A stretch of DNA of 64,000 nucleotides from Paracentrotus lividus (GCA_940671915.1 CALNVZ010000174.1:77087856-77151855), one strand, 5' to 3'; positions 21,934 to 34,182 are shown, counted from the stretch's first letter. The notes: generated by a model not told the origin, from the sequence alone. Numbers and translations: made by a program.

Positions 21934-21963
21934 ATTATGTCCCCAATAAAGAAACATCCGTTA

Positions 21964-22272
21964 TTATGATAACTTAATCCGGTACATTGGGATTGATAAG
22001 ATTATAACAAATTTGTTTGTAAATGAAACAATTAATAGAGTTATCGTAGAACCTATGATATAGTATTTCCCAGTCAGTTTCAGAAGTTCGACACTCCATT
22101 TGATAATCGGTTCATTCAATTTCCCAAAAAATTTCTCCAGCGTCAAATTCCTACTTAGTTTGTTCGCTTTAGAATTTAAAGTATTCAAGTCCAAATCCAC
22201 GTCATAAGCAAATCTAATTAGTAAATCGGCTGGAGTGCGTGTTTTCCCGTAATCAAATTCGTGCTGAGGCAA
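21964..22272 (-). pseudogene. Unrecognised 102-codon frame of a decayed mobile element
   Basis: Open minus-strand frame with no recognised domain, except a hydrophobic C-terminal third (residues 70-95). The peptide NEPIIKWSVELLKLTGK is also encoded, in opposite orientation, at about 24336-24390 (NEPIIKWSGEPPKLTGK). Two related, partly decayed copies of the same coding piece thus bracket 22.3-24.3 kb. Probably the remains of a mobile element or virus-like integrant; family not identified. Confidence 0.4.
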
Positions 22273-22459
22273 TCAACTTCGACATTAATAATCAAGTTGG
22301 CAAATCGGTTATTTTCACATTAAACATTTAAAATAGCGATTTCGCTTTCTGAAGGTCTAAATCTGTGCCTTTAGAAGAAAATGTTTAAAAGAACGTTTCT
22401 CTTGTTGAACTTTAGATCATTTTAAACGTTTCTTTTTTGTTGAGTTGTGAAAAAAATGT

Positions 22460-22845
22460 CAAAAATCACTATGGTGCCCCTAAGTTTAAAGTCAATTTGG
22501 AGCCCCCTTCGCTTCAGGTCGATTGCCCCCCCCCCAAAAGTTTTCCAAATCAATTTCCTTGTCTCTTCTTTTAGAAGAGACAATTTGGTGCCCCTTAGTT
22601 ATCAATATGGCGCCCCTACGTTTAAGGTAAATATGGAGCCCCCCTAAATTTGAGATCGAATTGGCCCAACGCCACCAAGTTAAAGATCAATAAGTGTAAG
22701 TCAATTTGGCGCAACCTTAGCTTCAGGTAATTTGGCGCCCCTTACTTTAAGGTCTATATGACGCGCCCTCTAAAAGTAAGGTCGACTTGCTACCCCCCCT
22801 TAATTTGAGATTGATTGCCCCAATGCGTCTTCCCCGAGGGGGGGG
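22460..22845. repeat. Degenerate 'GGCGCCCCTTA-GTTTAAGGTC' minisatellite
   Basis: About eight to ten imperfect units of roughly 40 bases, each with a 'TGGCGCCCCT' word, then 'AGTTTAAGGTCAATATGG'-like sequence. It ends in a G9 tract near 22840. Non-coding; open frames across it are repeats. Confidence 0.75.
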
Positions 22846-23189
22846 GCGGCATGGGCCCCCAGAGACGCTCATGAATTAGTGTTATATGAAAGAGTTTGTG
22901 TGTTGAACATGTAATTCTGCAAAATAAATTGTTACATGAATTTTTTAAAAATGAAGACGAAATAAGAAGAAAACAAAAATAAATTGACTTCATGAACTCA
23001 TTAATTACTGTAAGAAATACATCTCATGTACAGTGAAATAATGTACATACTCATGCTCATTCATTGACATTAGCAATTTGCAAACGAGTGGTTAAAAAAA
23101 ACCTTTATAAACATATTCAATTCTACTCTATGTAAAATGTAAAGTTAACGTATACCAATGTGCGGCATTAAATCGTAATTAAACAAGGC

Positions 23190-24060
23190 GCGTCCATTAT
23201 CTAAGAGGCCAGACGCAACAAAGTGACGTTGGAAATACGGCTGAGAAGCGCAGAAATCTATACAGCTGGCTGCAATAATATATTAACTCACAAAACTCGC
23301 TTAGAAGACTTCCCTGCAGCTGGAATGGTATTGTCCGTTCGGTTGAGCAATCCACTCGTACGTGGAGATGAAAGAAATTGATGAACTTTTATCATGTTGT
23401 TAGTTAATAGATTCTCCAGACCAGATGGAGGAAATACACATTTGGGCAAGCTTATAACATAATTGTGCTGAAGTTGTAATCAGAATCTGTATTTCACATA
23501 GATTGATGTTCCAAACGATTATTGATATAAGTAGTGATCTTGTCACCTCTTGCGAAGACGCCGTCCACATGCGATATGCATTGATATGCGGAAATATCGA
23601 CCCATCGAGTAAAGATTCTATTGTGATAATGTTCAAAGTGACAGGACTTTTCTTAACCAATCGAAATTAATGTACCATCTTTGGAAAGCTGAGAATTCAA
23701 GCTTTTAAAAACTGCTTGATCATTAAGCTGTAATATAATTATGCGTTATCCAGGAAGATGATTATGCGGCGTATGAGCTATTTTGAGAGCAAAATTGGCC
23801 ATATTGTACAGGAATTTGATCTGACTAGGATTTCGAATTGACACAAGTGACAGGACTTTTTTTTCCCTTTGCAATAAGTTCTTCCTATTTTTGAAAAAAA
23901 TCAGACTCTTAGCGTATTTATTCAAGTTGATTATTTCTTCGAAAAGGTAGTTGCTCGCCATAATCAAGAAAACAAAGTGAAAAAACTGTGCAAAATACAA
24001 AATGTCTATGGGCGCGTTCGCTTTGCGTAGAGTGATAGCGCCCTCTTCCTCTTAAGTTTA
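23190..24060 (+). repeat. Dispersed ~0.9 kb repeat, copy 1 (decayed element)
   Basis: Matches 55650-56600 in the same orientation through blocks such as AGTTGTAATCAGAATCTGTA, TTTCACATAGATTGATG, CATCGAGTAAAGATT and GAATTGACAC. On the minus strand there is an 84-codon frame (23746-24000) with a Lys/Arg-rich middle and a FLYNMANFALK-like segment, which looks coding-like but is cut off. Probably one part of a larger decayed element together with the NEPIIKW fragments on either side. Confidence 0.65.
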
Positions 24061-24289
24061 CAACTAGAATTGATATGGCAAAACATTTACTGCAGCTATA
24101 AAATATAGGCCCTAATTTGAATGCTCATTATTGTAAGTTGAATTCCCGGAGTGAATTGGAATGCTGCTCATGACGATATTACGCAATCATACCAACGACT
24201 CTGCTAACTTGAATAACTGTTTTACGAATAAAGTGCACTTAATCGGAATTTGAACAAGTAAAGCAAATATTTGATTGCTGGAAAAAGGA

Positions 24290-24420
24290 ATCTGAACTCC
24301 GGAAATTCAGTTGAAAGCGAAATCGTCCTAATTTGATTGAACCGATTATCAAATGGAGTGGAGAACCTCCGAAACTGACTGGGAAATCCTATATTAAGTT
24401 GCTGTATTCAGTGACCAATG
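24290..24420 (+). pseudogene. NEPIIKW-type coding fragment, inverted copy
   Basis: Plus-strand fragment encoding NEPIIKWSGEPPKLTGKSYI, similar to the minus-strand frame at 21964-22272. It is short and ends at a TAG soon after. Degraded; no start codon. Confidence 0.45.
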
Positions 24421-25325
24421 TGTTTTAGATCATGCACGATGTCATTGATAACACCTGTGTTTGTGGCACTTATTAGCTATTTTTGCTCGATGGGGATGAA
24501 TATAGGATTACGCGATACAAGATCTTTTAAAATCACAGCGCCAACAGCTCTTTGTTTTGTATTGATAGATATCCCTCATAAGTATATTTATTCTCTTATT
24601 CTGATATATATAGTACTGTCTCTCTTTTGTCCCCAATTTCAAAGCACTTATGATTATTTTCTTTATTCGTTCGATGCACTCATCGGAAGTTGAGAGTGAG
24701 CACTATTTGTGTCAAAATTAACTCTAGTGACATGTATATTTTGCACCGTGTATATACCGAACAGTTTTCATCATAATCAATTTAAATCCTGGAGGTTACA
24801 AGAACCCTACAGTGCTTTCAAGAGCTTTTAATTTGTATAATCTTCTTCCATTTTTGTTATTATTCTATTTGTTTCTTCGTACATTTTACACGCATTTTGA
24901 TATTAAATAAAAACAAACATAATTGAACTTATAAATGAAATGACATCGAGTAATCAAATAAGTCGACATGCATTATCTTAGTGTGAGACATAATTTTGAA
25001 AATAAATAAATGTATATAATTATTGTATATATAATGTTATTGTAACTTTATAACAAATACCTTGTCGAGGTTCTAAATTTGCATTTCACAATTGATAATT
25101 TACTAAGTATACAACTAAACTTCATATTTACAAAGGAGAGAGGATTTTATGATTTAATATCCAGACTTCGCTTGCCTGGCGGTAAAACCGCATCTCTATA
25201 TCTAATCCGACACCTAATCCCATATTCACGTCTAGCTAAATCCATTAATATTTCTACCGCCCTATATAGATGTATAATGAAATTTACAAACGTATGATAT
25301 TTTATCGATATTAACCAACCATTCT
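24421..25325. other. AT-rich intergenic DNA
   Basis: No gene recognised beyond chance ORFs of under 100 codons. Confidence 0.55.
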
Positions 25326-25328
25326 CTC

Positions 25329-25400
25329 CCCCACCCTCTCTCTCTCTCTCTCTCTCTCTCCCTCCCTCTCTCTCTCTCTCTTTCTCTCTCTTTCACTCAT
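25329..25400. repeat. (CT)n microsatellite
   Basis: CT dinucleotide tract with minor interruptions, inside a wider pyrimidine-rich zone (25320-25480). Confidence 0.95.
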
Positions 25401-26316
25401 GCATTCTCCTCACATTATCTATTCTCTCATTTCGACTCTCATCAAAATGCTGCATGCAAAATCTCTCTTGCCTCTCTCCCTCTCGTTCTCTTATTTCACA
25501 CGTTTTGATCTGTCTCATCCATTATCTCTTACCCTTTTCCAATCAACAGATCTCCCCTTCCAGTTTTAAATTTTTATTTTTTTTATTATTATTTTTTTAT
25601 TCATCTATTCATAACAACAATGTTTCCCCTCGCCCTATATCTCTTTATATCTCCGTCTTTCTCAATCACTGCAAATCCTAATATTTTGATGCGATATGGG
25701 ACTGGTGTATTTTTGACAAGATAATCTCCCTGATACCTATTTGATCGATGAGCACTTGCTAGCTTCGTCATTAATGACTTTTCAGATGTCATGAAAATTC
25801 ATGAAGTAGAAATTTATGTTTTCATGTTTCTGCCCTGGTAAACAGGCGCAATACATTTTCTTAATCATACAGGATTGATTTGATCTCGCGCATACATAAA
25901 TCATAATAAATATTTGAAAAAGCAATGAATAAAATATTATGTTGATCATCATGACAACATAAAAAATGTTCAAAATGAAACAGCTTAAAATATATTTTAG
26001 ATGAACATGCTTTTTCCTGCATGGAAATATATTTATGGCAAGCCAAAATGAATTAAATATTATGATTTAAACCAAAAAAGGGAACATAAAAAGTTAGTGG
26101 GTATATACCCCTACTCCATCTCCTTTTAAAATCTATTAATCAAGAAGTAATCGTTTTAAAAGTACTTTAGAATAGTCTAACAAATATTACTGCATAATCA
26201 TGATCCCAAAATAAAATAAGATACGTTTCGAAGTGTTTGTTTTTCATTTTGACATTTCAATTCTCGAACATAATTATAGATATTTGCAATTTCATATTGA
26301 TATATATATATATATA
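25401..26316. other. AT-rich intergenic DNA, (TA)n at its end
   Basis: No gene recognised. A short (TA)n run at 26299-26316 marks the 5' junction of the LINE that follows. Confidence 0.55.
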
Positions 26317-29092
26317 TTTGCCTTTTAAGAAAGTCCCCATTATCCAAAAAATATGAGAATGTATTGAATTTGAATGGTTTTAAGCAACTTATAAATCTGC
26401 CCACTCGCACAACTCAGACAACCTCCTCGTTAATAGACCACGTATTAAGTAGTAAAGTAGATCATATAAGCCAAAGTGGTGTTATTGATCTTGGTATAAG
26501 CGACCATTCTTTAATTTATTGCACAAGAAAGATTATTAGGCCCGTGTTTGGGCACCACAGATCTATATCCATTAGGAGCATGAAAAGTTATAATGTAGAT
26601 GATTTCAACTTAAATTTATACAGAGTCGACTGGTCGGAAATAACAGAATGTAATGAAGTAAATATGGCATGGGAGAATTTTAAGACTATATTTTTATCAA
26701 TAGTTAATATGAGTGCACCTTTGAAAGATGTAAGGATTAAGCAAAGAACTGAAAAATGGATGAATAATGAAATTATCATGTTAATTGAGGAAAGAAACGT
26801 AGCCTACAGGAAAATGAAAAAGGATAATAGCAATTTGGAGTTAAAAAGAAAATACAATGTTCTAAGGAATCTGGTACAAAGAAAGGTAAAAAGAGCTAAA
26901 GTTGAATATTTTCAAGATCAAATTGAGGAAAACAAACATGACTCTAGGAAATTATGGAAAAATTTGAAGGGTTTAGGTCTAAAAGGAAAAGGGAAAACTA
27001 CTCAAGAGACAGTCATTAATGTACAGGGAGAATTAAGTCATGATAAAAACTAAAATTGCAAATGAGTTTAATAATTATTTTACGACTGTAGCAGACAAGT
27101 TAGTTAATAAATTACCATTAAAAACCAACAAATATCATACCGACAGTGACAAATTTCAAAAAATTTTATGACGAGAAAGGAATCTCGAAAGATAGTTTTC
27201 ATTTTTCCCCCGTTACTTGCAAAGTTTGTTTTGGATGAATTAAAAAAATTGAAAATTTCTAAGAGTACTGGGCTGGATATGATACCAGCAAGATTTTTAA
27301 AATACGGGGCAAGAATTATGTATGAATTATTAAATTATATTATAAATTTATCTCTTATGTCCTCTACTTTTCCCGACGACATGAAAATTGCGAAGGTAAC
27401 TCCTCTTTATATAAAAAAAAAGATAAAACTGATGTTGGCAACTATAGGCCTATCAGCGTTTTAAGTGTAGTCTAAAAAATTTTGGGAAAATCTGTTCACG
27501 CACAAATAGAGAAATACTTTCAAGAAAAAAAGTTAATTTATGAATTTCAATCTGGTTTTCGCAATGGATACTCCACTGAAACCTGTTTAATACATTTGTC
27601 GGATTTTATTAGGAATGAAGCTTCTCAAGGGTGCTTTGTTGGAATGGTTCTTCTGGACTTACAAAAAGCCTTTGATACTGTTAATCATAGCATACTTTTA
27701 AAGAAATTAGAGGTCATGGGTTTGGATTCCTCATGTGTCAAATGGTTCAAATCTTATTTAACTAATCGTCATCAAGTGGTAACTATGCAAAAGGTATTAT
27801 CTGATTCCCTGCCTATTAAATGCGGAGTTCCACAGGGAAGCATTTTAGGCCCTATTCTTTTTATGTGTTATATTAATGATATGTGTTCTTGTGTTTACGG
27901 CTCTAAATTACTTTTATATGCTGACGATAGCGTTTTACTATATTCAGACACTATCTCTAAGACGATTGGAGAAAAGCTTAGTACAGAACTTGCAAATTGC
28001 ATTGAGTGGATGACGGACAATCAGCTCAGTTTACATGTTGGGAAAACAGAAAGCATTTTATTTTGTTCAAAGGGAAAGTTGAAACATGCACATGATTTCA
28101 AGGTAACCTATAATAATCAGGTGATTGTAAGAAAAGATTCAGTAAAATACTTAGGAATAGATTTAACAAGTGATTTATCATGGACAGGATTGGTAGACTC
28201 AATTGCTAAAAAGGCTAATTCTCGTTTAAAATGTTTATATAGATACCAAGCTTGTATGAATACCAAGTCAAGACGAATTCTATGTTTTGCTTTAATACAA
28301 TGCCTGTTTGACTATGCCAATGCAGCTTGGTTCAGTAGTCTGGGCAAAACTGATAAGAAAAATTAAGGATAATTCAGAATAAGGTTGTAAGATTCATTAA
28401 CGTTTTAGGCCCAAAAACACATGTCGGTAGTAATGAACTTGAAGAAGCAGGTTTACTCTATGTAGATCAAAGGTCTAAACAATTAGTGTTGCACCATGTG
28501 CATAAAATATTCTACTCAGATACTTTAGATCATTATATAACTAATAATTTCACTCGTGTCACAAATATCCATGAACACGTAACTAGAAATAGTCATTTTC
28601 ATTTCGTTTTACCTAAACGTGAAGGATATATAGGAAACACTTTTTATTTTTATGGTATCCAATGCTGGAATTCTCTTCCAAATCATGTTAAAGCTATTAA
28701 GAAGTTTATTAATTTCAAGAGTGTATTAAAGCAACACCTAAAACAGGAAACTAGCACAACATGCAGATAACAGCTTAATCACAATCAATCATTGTTTTTA
28801 TAGAGTACAATTATGTTAAACTATAATTTGCTTGAATGTATTAATATTTAGCAAAATTTTGTTGGTGGATTCGTTTATCTTTTTGTATTATTATCTGTTG
28901 CTTTATGTATGTAATAATTTAGTTATTATACTTTGTTCTCATTATGTCATATATATCCTACGTTTCACTAGAAAGGACCCCATTGTATATAAGCCTTTTC
29001 GGCTTTCATGGGCTATCCTTGTCGATGTTTCTTTCTTTTTTATCATAAATGTTTCACTCGACGAATAAAATCAAATCAAATCAAATCAATCA
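26317..29092 (+). mobile_element. 5'-truncated LINE (CR1/L2/jockey-like) with (ATCAA)n tail
   Basis: The copy starts inside the endonuclease domain right after a (TA)n run and ends in AATAAA followed by about five ATCAA-type units (29064-29092). The 3'UTR (28771-29060) has a 'GCCTTTTCGGCTTTC' block. Such 5' truncation and a short simple-repeat tail are what target-primed reverse transcription leaves. No target duplication was resolved. Confidence 0.9.
26323..28770 (+). pseudogene. LINE ORF2 remnant: endonuclease C-part + reverse transcriptase
   Basis: Order: end of an apurinic-type endonuclease (SLIDHVLSS and SDHSLI, near 26430-26515), a Lys/Arg-rich linker, then reverse transcriptase with LLDLQKAFD (near 27652), GVPQGSILGP (27823-27852) and the catalytic YADD (27915-27926), then a C-terminal part with YGIQCWNSLP (near 28653). 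The frame is broken near 27050, 27160, 27410, 27475 and 28365, so it cannot make a working protein. Few stops and recognisable motifs throughout suggest a fairly recent copy. The ORF1 and catalytic N-part of the endonuclease are missing. Confidence 0.9.
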
Positions 29093-29343
29093 TAGTCACT
29101 AGATCTGCTGAAGTAGGTATCTAAGGCGATATTTATCTAGAACTTATATTCCCATGTAAGCGAGCAGTGTGGAAGGGAGAAAAATCACTACTCTCACTAA
29201 AAAGAAATGAAAATAAAAAAATTAATAAAAGAGTAAAATTTAAAAATCGTTAAATGCATCAGAAAAGAATTAATTTAGAGTGAAATTTGAGTAAATTTGG
29301 AGTGAAAATTTTCAAAAGTGGACTTTTCACTCTTTCAGATCTG

Positions 29344-29480
29344 GGGGGTATTTCATCAAATGACTTGTCGGACGTTTTATCCGACAAACTGTTATAAGCT
29401 ACTGAAATGCTTGCATCTGATTGGCTGAGAGCAAATTTGTCGGATAAAATGTCCGACAAGTCCTTTGATGAAATGCCCCC
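29344..29480. mobile_element. 137-bp hairpin MITE, TIR GGGGGYATTTCATCAAA
   Basis: Arms of about 45 bp with roughly three mismatches: left GGGGGTATTTCATCAAATGA, right in reverse complement GGGGGCATTTCATCAAAGGA, both going on through CTTGTCGGAC and TTTTATCCGACAAA. Non-coding. Belongs to a kind of element I know as common in deuterostome genomes; the superfamily is not clear. Confidence 0.8.
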
Positions 29481-30346
29481 TGTTGTTTGGAACTGTCTCT
29501 CGGGTGCTCGATTAGTGGTAAGGTAAAGTAGTTGATAACCTTCGTCTGGGACGGACCTTAAAATTCGCCATCCGAAAGACATGACTTGGTATCGAACATG
29601 GGTTCCTTAAGTTAATTCATTTTATAACTTTTAACTTAGATTACAGGCACCAAGAAACCTCATTTCTTCTTCTTCGACAACTTAAAATGACCTCAAAATG
29701 GTCGACTGTTCTCGATTAATCCCTAACCGTTTGGCCTATTACTGCTAAAGGATTTGATATTCATGATAAGAAGAAAGACCCCACGTTTATTAATCCATGG
29801 GGGCTACATCCTGTGTGGGGAGGGCTCCTCAGTAATTGAACCACATGATCTTTCTTCCAACTACATTAACTTAGTATCAAACTATTAATGAGGTGCGACG
29901 AATCGAGGTTGCATAATGACGTAATAATGGCCAATCTAAGGCAATTAGTTTCTGTCTCTAGGAGGATTCTAAATGAAAGTATATAGGGTCCTGAAACAGT
30001 CGTGGTACAAATTCGATGAACATTATGTAGGTCGTGAAATCACATGGGTTTGGGGTTCATAATCAAAGTGTCTCTGGCTTTCAGGGGCACAGACTGGTTT
30101 GTAAGGTGTATAAGAATTGGATAGTTAAAATAAAACCCGACTGTATATTAAGGCTTCATATTACGGCTAAACTGCCTCAAGTGTAAATTCAAATCCATTT
30201 CCCTGAGACAAAGTAACAGGATAAAAACAATTTTAAAAATATCCAAGATATATGCCAGCTTACCACACACCTGCCCTTTAACTTTAGAAAGTCATGTATT
30301 TCTTTCATTATAAAGGTCGGTTTTGCATTGGTCAATAATGCAAAAC
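29481..30346. other. No gene seen
   Basis: Mixed-composition DNA with only short chance ORFs. Confidence 0.55.
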
Positions 30347-30430
30347 CATGAATATAATAATAATAATAATAACGCATTTGTATAGTGCCATCTGTCTAAT
30401 TAAACTATTCTAAGGCGCATTGTAAAATAA
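30347..30430 (+). repeat. Dispersed 'AATAATAACGCATTTGTATAG' repeat
   Basis: (AAT)n followed by CGCATTTGTATAGTGCC and TCTAAGGCGCATTGTA. The same layout, (AAT)n, then TGTATTTATATAGCGC and CAAAGCGCTTTACA, is at 53205-53275. Short dispersed repeat, non-coding. Confidence 0.65.
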
Positions 30431-30639
30431 GATGAAAGTGTTGAACAACATACATCATACATGTAGTTACAAACACATTCTCTTTATTAAAACAGAAAAG
30501 AGGGACAGCCTGTGAGGCTGACATGAAAAACTTTTGAAAAAGGTGACATGAAAAAGATGACATGAAAAACTTTTGTTGCTCCTCAAATATCAATTATTTC
30601 AATATTCATAATATACCAATATCCGCTCTTTCACACTCT

Positions 30640-31325
30640 TTAATAATGCTTAGCTCTGTGCACAATGATGAGAAAGGTCCTAAATGGATGATTACGAGGA
30701 AAGATTGGAATTTTGATCAGCACGAGTTCATGAGTAATGGATGGGTCCAGACTTTTGGGGACAACGTTCTTTGGAAGCGGCCTGGATCATGACGAAAGTT
30801 GAGATATGCATTTCATCCAAGATTAAGCAGCGCAATATAACATTCATGTGGAGCGAAGTTACGGGACAATCTCATGCAATCCCACCACCCCATGGGTATC
30901 GTGATCGAATCGCGATACTCATCTTTGAAAAGTGTCGTCTGCAACGGAAATGCGCGGGAGACTTGGATGCAACTGCGAGGAAGCGCAATGGGGCATTGCT
31001 TCCGATCGGCCACCAATATGGCTGACTGAAAACGCCCTAGATGCCTACCAAAAGGAATTCCCGTCTCCCGAACGCGAAAGCATGAGCAAAAATCATGCCA
31101 ATGAACTATTTCTTCTAAATTGGAATACGGGGCGACGTGAAGTTCAACAGCCGGCGAACTGGGCAACCTGCAGTGTCGTAATATTCATAAATGAACTTTT
31201 GAACCGCCACATTGCTCGCAGCCATTTGGACACCACGGCGCTCTTTATGATTAAGCTGATCGATGAGTCCTATGTGATGGCTTTGTTAAGTCTAATAAGG
31301 GTCATCAATGGTCATTGATGGTCAA
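30640..31325. other. GC-richer island open in several frames, unrecognised
   Basis: Clearly less AT-rich than its surroundings. It has overlapping open frames: plus 30741-31025 and 30932-31318 (128 codons), minus 30813-31166 (117 codons). None shows a domain I recognise, and no frame is a clear winner. It ends with AATAAA near 31334 on the plus strand. Candidates are an old gene fragment, a retrocopy or a piece of a mobile element. Confidence 0.35.
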
Positions 31326-32676
31326 CATCACAGAAATAAAATTTATTTTGTCATCATTCTGTCGTAAAAATCCTCCCCCTCGGCGATCGTAAAGACGGAC
31401 AAACAAGTTCACGGTTGACCGCTCTTTGATATTCACAGATATTTGAAGAAGAAAAAGAAGCAAATTTGTGACAAATGCTTCTTCATGATTCAATTTTGAT
31501 TATCATGATTCTGACTAAGATGACAAGATATTGGATGCACACTTTAGAGAATGACAACAATAAAATGGCAAGTAAAAGTTAAGTTTGCACAGCTGAAATA
31601 CCCTACGATAAGCAGTTTGTACTGAGTGGTCCGTTAATGGAGACCACGACCAAACGAGCCTTCATCATCATGATTACAGCCTCCATTTTTTTTTGGCGGG
31701 GCAGTGAAAACTTCACTTTCTGTTCATCAAGGCCTAATATTCGGTAATCGTTTATCAAGTGATCTGTATATAAGCAACTTATATAATTAAAAAAAAAACT
31801 TCTACCATGATGCCCCCAAACAAATCATTCTTTGGGTGATAATTCAAAGAGATGGTCGACGATCTCTAAAGATCCCCTAAAAATGAGCCTTGACATTTCC
31901 TCCTCGGTGCTAAAACATTCAAAAGCCTTTAGCGATATACAAACGCTCGTCAAACATGTAAAACGAGAGGTTATTTTACAAGGGATGATATTACATCGTT
32001 GATCGTTACCCCGAAGCTAAGTTCAAACCACTCGGGCTATATACTTGGGATTCTTTTCTAGATCTATATAAGAATCTTGCCTACAAAATCGAAGGTTTGC
32101 GCAGACTGTTGTTTTCGCTCCTAATCTGTTCAGGTTTATGCTGGCTGGCCTGGGCCCGTCTTCCGTAGGCTATGAGCCTTTTATTTCTAGAGTTTTCTCT
32201 TCCATTTTTGAACATTAAAATCGTTCAATAGATAAAAATTAAAACACCAGGTGCCAAGATGTAGTTCATGGAGGACAATTATGTTTTTTAAGTATATATG
32301 TTTGGAGTGCGGAGAAACAGAACAGCGCCTGAGGATCAAAAAGGGCTCCATAAAAGGAGAGACGTGCTTATTTCAGTAAAACGTTTTCTATAACCGGTAA
32401 AAGGGGGCGAAATAATAAAAGTACTCCTTTCAATGAATTCGTGATATTGTCTTCATTTTACGATCTCTAGAATGGAACATGAAAAAGTTCAAACAAGAAT
32501 CTCAATGAGTTTCTTACCTTATGATCTTGCTTTTTACTTTGCTTTTATTTTACTTTATGTAAAATGTCATAAAAGGTCAACGAACAATTTGAAAAGTGCA
32601 CCAGTCCTTTTTCGATGAGGTAATACTAGATGACTATAGAATAATTTTCGCGACTATCGGCAATCAGCAGGCGCAT

Positions 32677-32678
<2 letters not shown>
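31326..32678. other. No gene seen
   Basis: AT-rich DNA with no exon signature or strong repeat. Confidence 0.5.
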
Positions 32679-32679
<1 letters not shown>

Positions 32680-32707
<28 letters not shown>

Positions 32708-32708
32708 G
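32680..32708. repeat. Poly-G tract (29 bases)
   Basis: Long G homopolymer, unusual in such AT-rich DNA and prone to length error. A 22-base A run follows at 32899-32920. Confidence 0.95.
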
Positions 32709-32956
32709 CTAACCCCATCGTCTATCAGTAGAGGCGTAAAAAGCAAAATGAGGGAACAAAAGTAGCAGAAAGTTATGTGACTTTTATTTTATTATATCCT
32801 TACATTTTATTCACAGACATTCACGGTTAACCATAGCAACCTTTACGTTTCAACGAAAAACGGCGACTGGTAATCAAACTTGACGACTTGTGCTACCAAA
32901 AAAAAAAAAAAAAAAAAAACCCAAGAAGGGTTATGATTGTTATGACTCTGTCTTTA

Positions 32957-33212
32957 GAAAGTCATGGCCTCTCTTTTGGATCAGGTTCATCCTAAAATGG
33001 AAACGATTCTTGAATCACTGATTGGCAATCAGACGACGGAATTTGTTTTGCAGACTACAAAGGGACTCATTATTTTTGCCGCCCAACAGGTAGATACGAT
33101 TCGAATTTCTGACTGCGTACTTGAAAATGAATGGATAGCACCTCAGAATAAACCCGAAATGACAAATGAAAATCTTATCGGGGTTATAAAGAGAATTTCT
33201 AACGCTCCTTAA
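32957..33212 (+). CDS. Possible coding exon, unknown protein
   Basis: A pyrimidine-rich tract ending TCTTTAG at 32950-32956 looks like a splice acceptor. It is followed by AAAGTC and an 82-codon frame from ATG (32964) to TAA (33212). The peptide has mixed composition without low complexity (MASLLDQVHPKMETILESLI at the start), unlike the chance ORFs nearby. A possible donor, CAACAG/GTAGAT, lies inside at about 33089, so the exon may end there. No domain recognised, no partner exon found. Confidence 0.3.
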
Positions 33213-33377
33213 CGCCACTTTCCGCATCACTTTTCCAACAGTTTTGTTATTCATAAGATTCAATAATAGCTTACAATCGTCACAATACTAGCAATCTATG
33301 TTCACAATATTACCTAGTCAACTTTTCCAATCTACCTTTCCATATCAATTAACCATTATCCTCCTCCCTTGTATAAT

Positions 33378-33716
33378 CAGGCGCGGATCCAGGGGGCAGC
33401 GGGCCCGAGCCCCCCGCCCCCATAGCAAAAAAAAAAAGAAAAAAGAAAAAAAAAAAGGGGGAATGGATTGTCAACCTGACCAATCTAACACTACGCCTAT
33501 GGCCGATACATGACGACCTTGTTGATAGCCGAAAATATGATCACCTACCCCCCCCCTCCCTGCGTATCGCACGGCCAGCGTGACGTGAACAAGTTTAATG
33601 TACCTTTTTGCTCGCGCTCGTGTGACGGAAATTTTTTTTGGGTGTAACAAAATCTGATTCCACTTTTTGGCCCCCCCCCCCCCGCCCCGTTCAATGAAAT
33701 CCTGGATCCGCCACTG
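33378..33716. mobile_element. hAT-like MITE, TIR CAGTGGCGGATCCAGG, with TSD
   Basis: The left end CAGGCGCGGATCCAGG and right end in reverse complement CAGTGGCGGATCCAGG match, apart from two bases. GTATAAT is duplicated outside (33371-33377 and 33717-33723), or 8 bp with one mismatch (TGTATAAT/GGTATAAT), which fits hAT insertion. The interior holds A- and C-tracts and no ORF of note. Related ends occur at 34603, 59730 and perhaps 8570. Confidence 0.8.
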
Positions 33717-34182
33717 GTATAATATCTAAATTTCATCTGCCTTTCCCCTGTCTATTCTCTTCATCTACCTATTTCTCCCTCTTTGTCTCCATTTGTACAT
33801 CTTCTTTGTGTATTTCTTTCCATCTACATCTTTTTATTCTGTCTATCCTTTTCTCTTATCTTGACAGTCATGTACATGAACATCCACTATTGCAATCTCC
33901 CCTTTCCTCACTCCCTCTTATACCTTTATTAAACAATAACTTTTGTTGTTTGGTCTTTATTCCTTCTTCTCTCTTCGTTTAAAAAGTAAATAAATTGAAG
34001 ATTTAACCATTGTTTTCGTTTACCAAAGAGTTAAATGACAGACAAACCCTTTTCAAGTTTAAAACGAGTGACTTCTTTGGTAACATAGGTTACAGCAACT
34101 TAATATCACAAATACTTTTATAGCCTATAATTATTATATGCGCTCGCGTCTCTTCTGAAAATGACTTTCCGCTCGTTTACAC

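Noticed and set aside
22447..22647. 66-codon frame with PLSLKS / PLSYQY-type repeats
   Set aside because: Translation of the GGCGCCCCT minisatellite.
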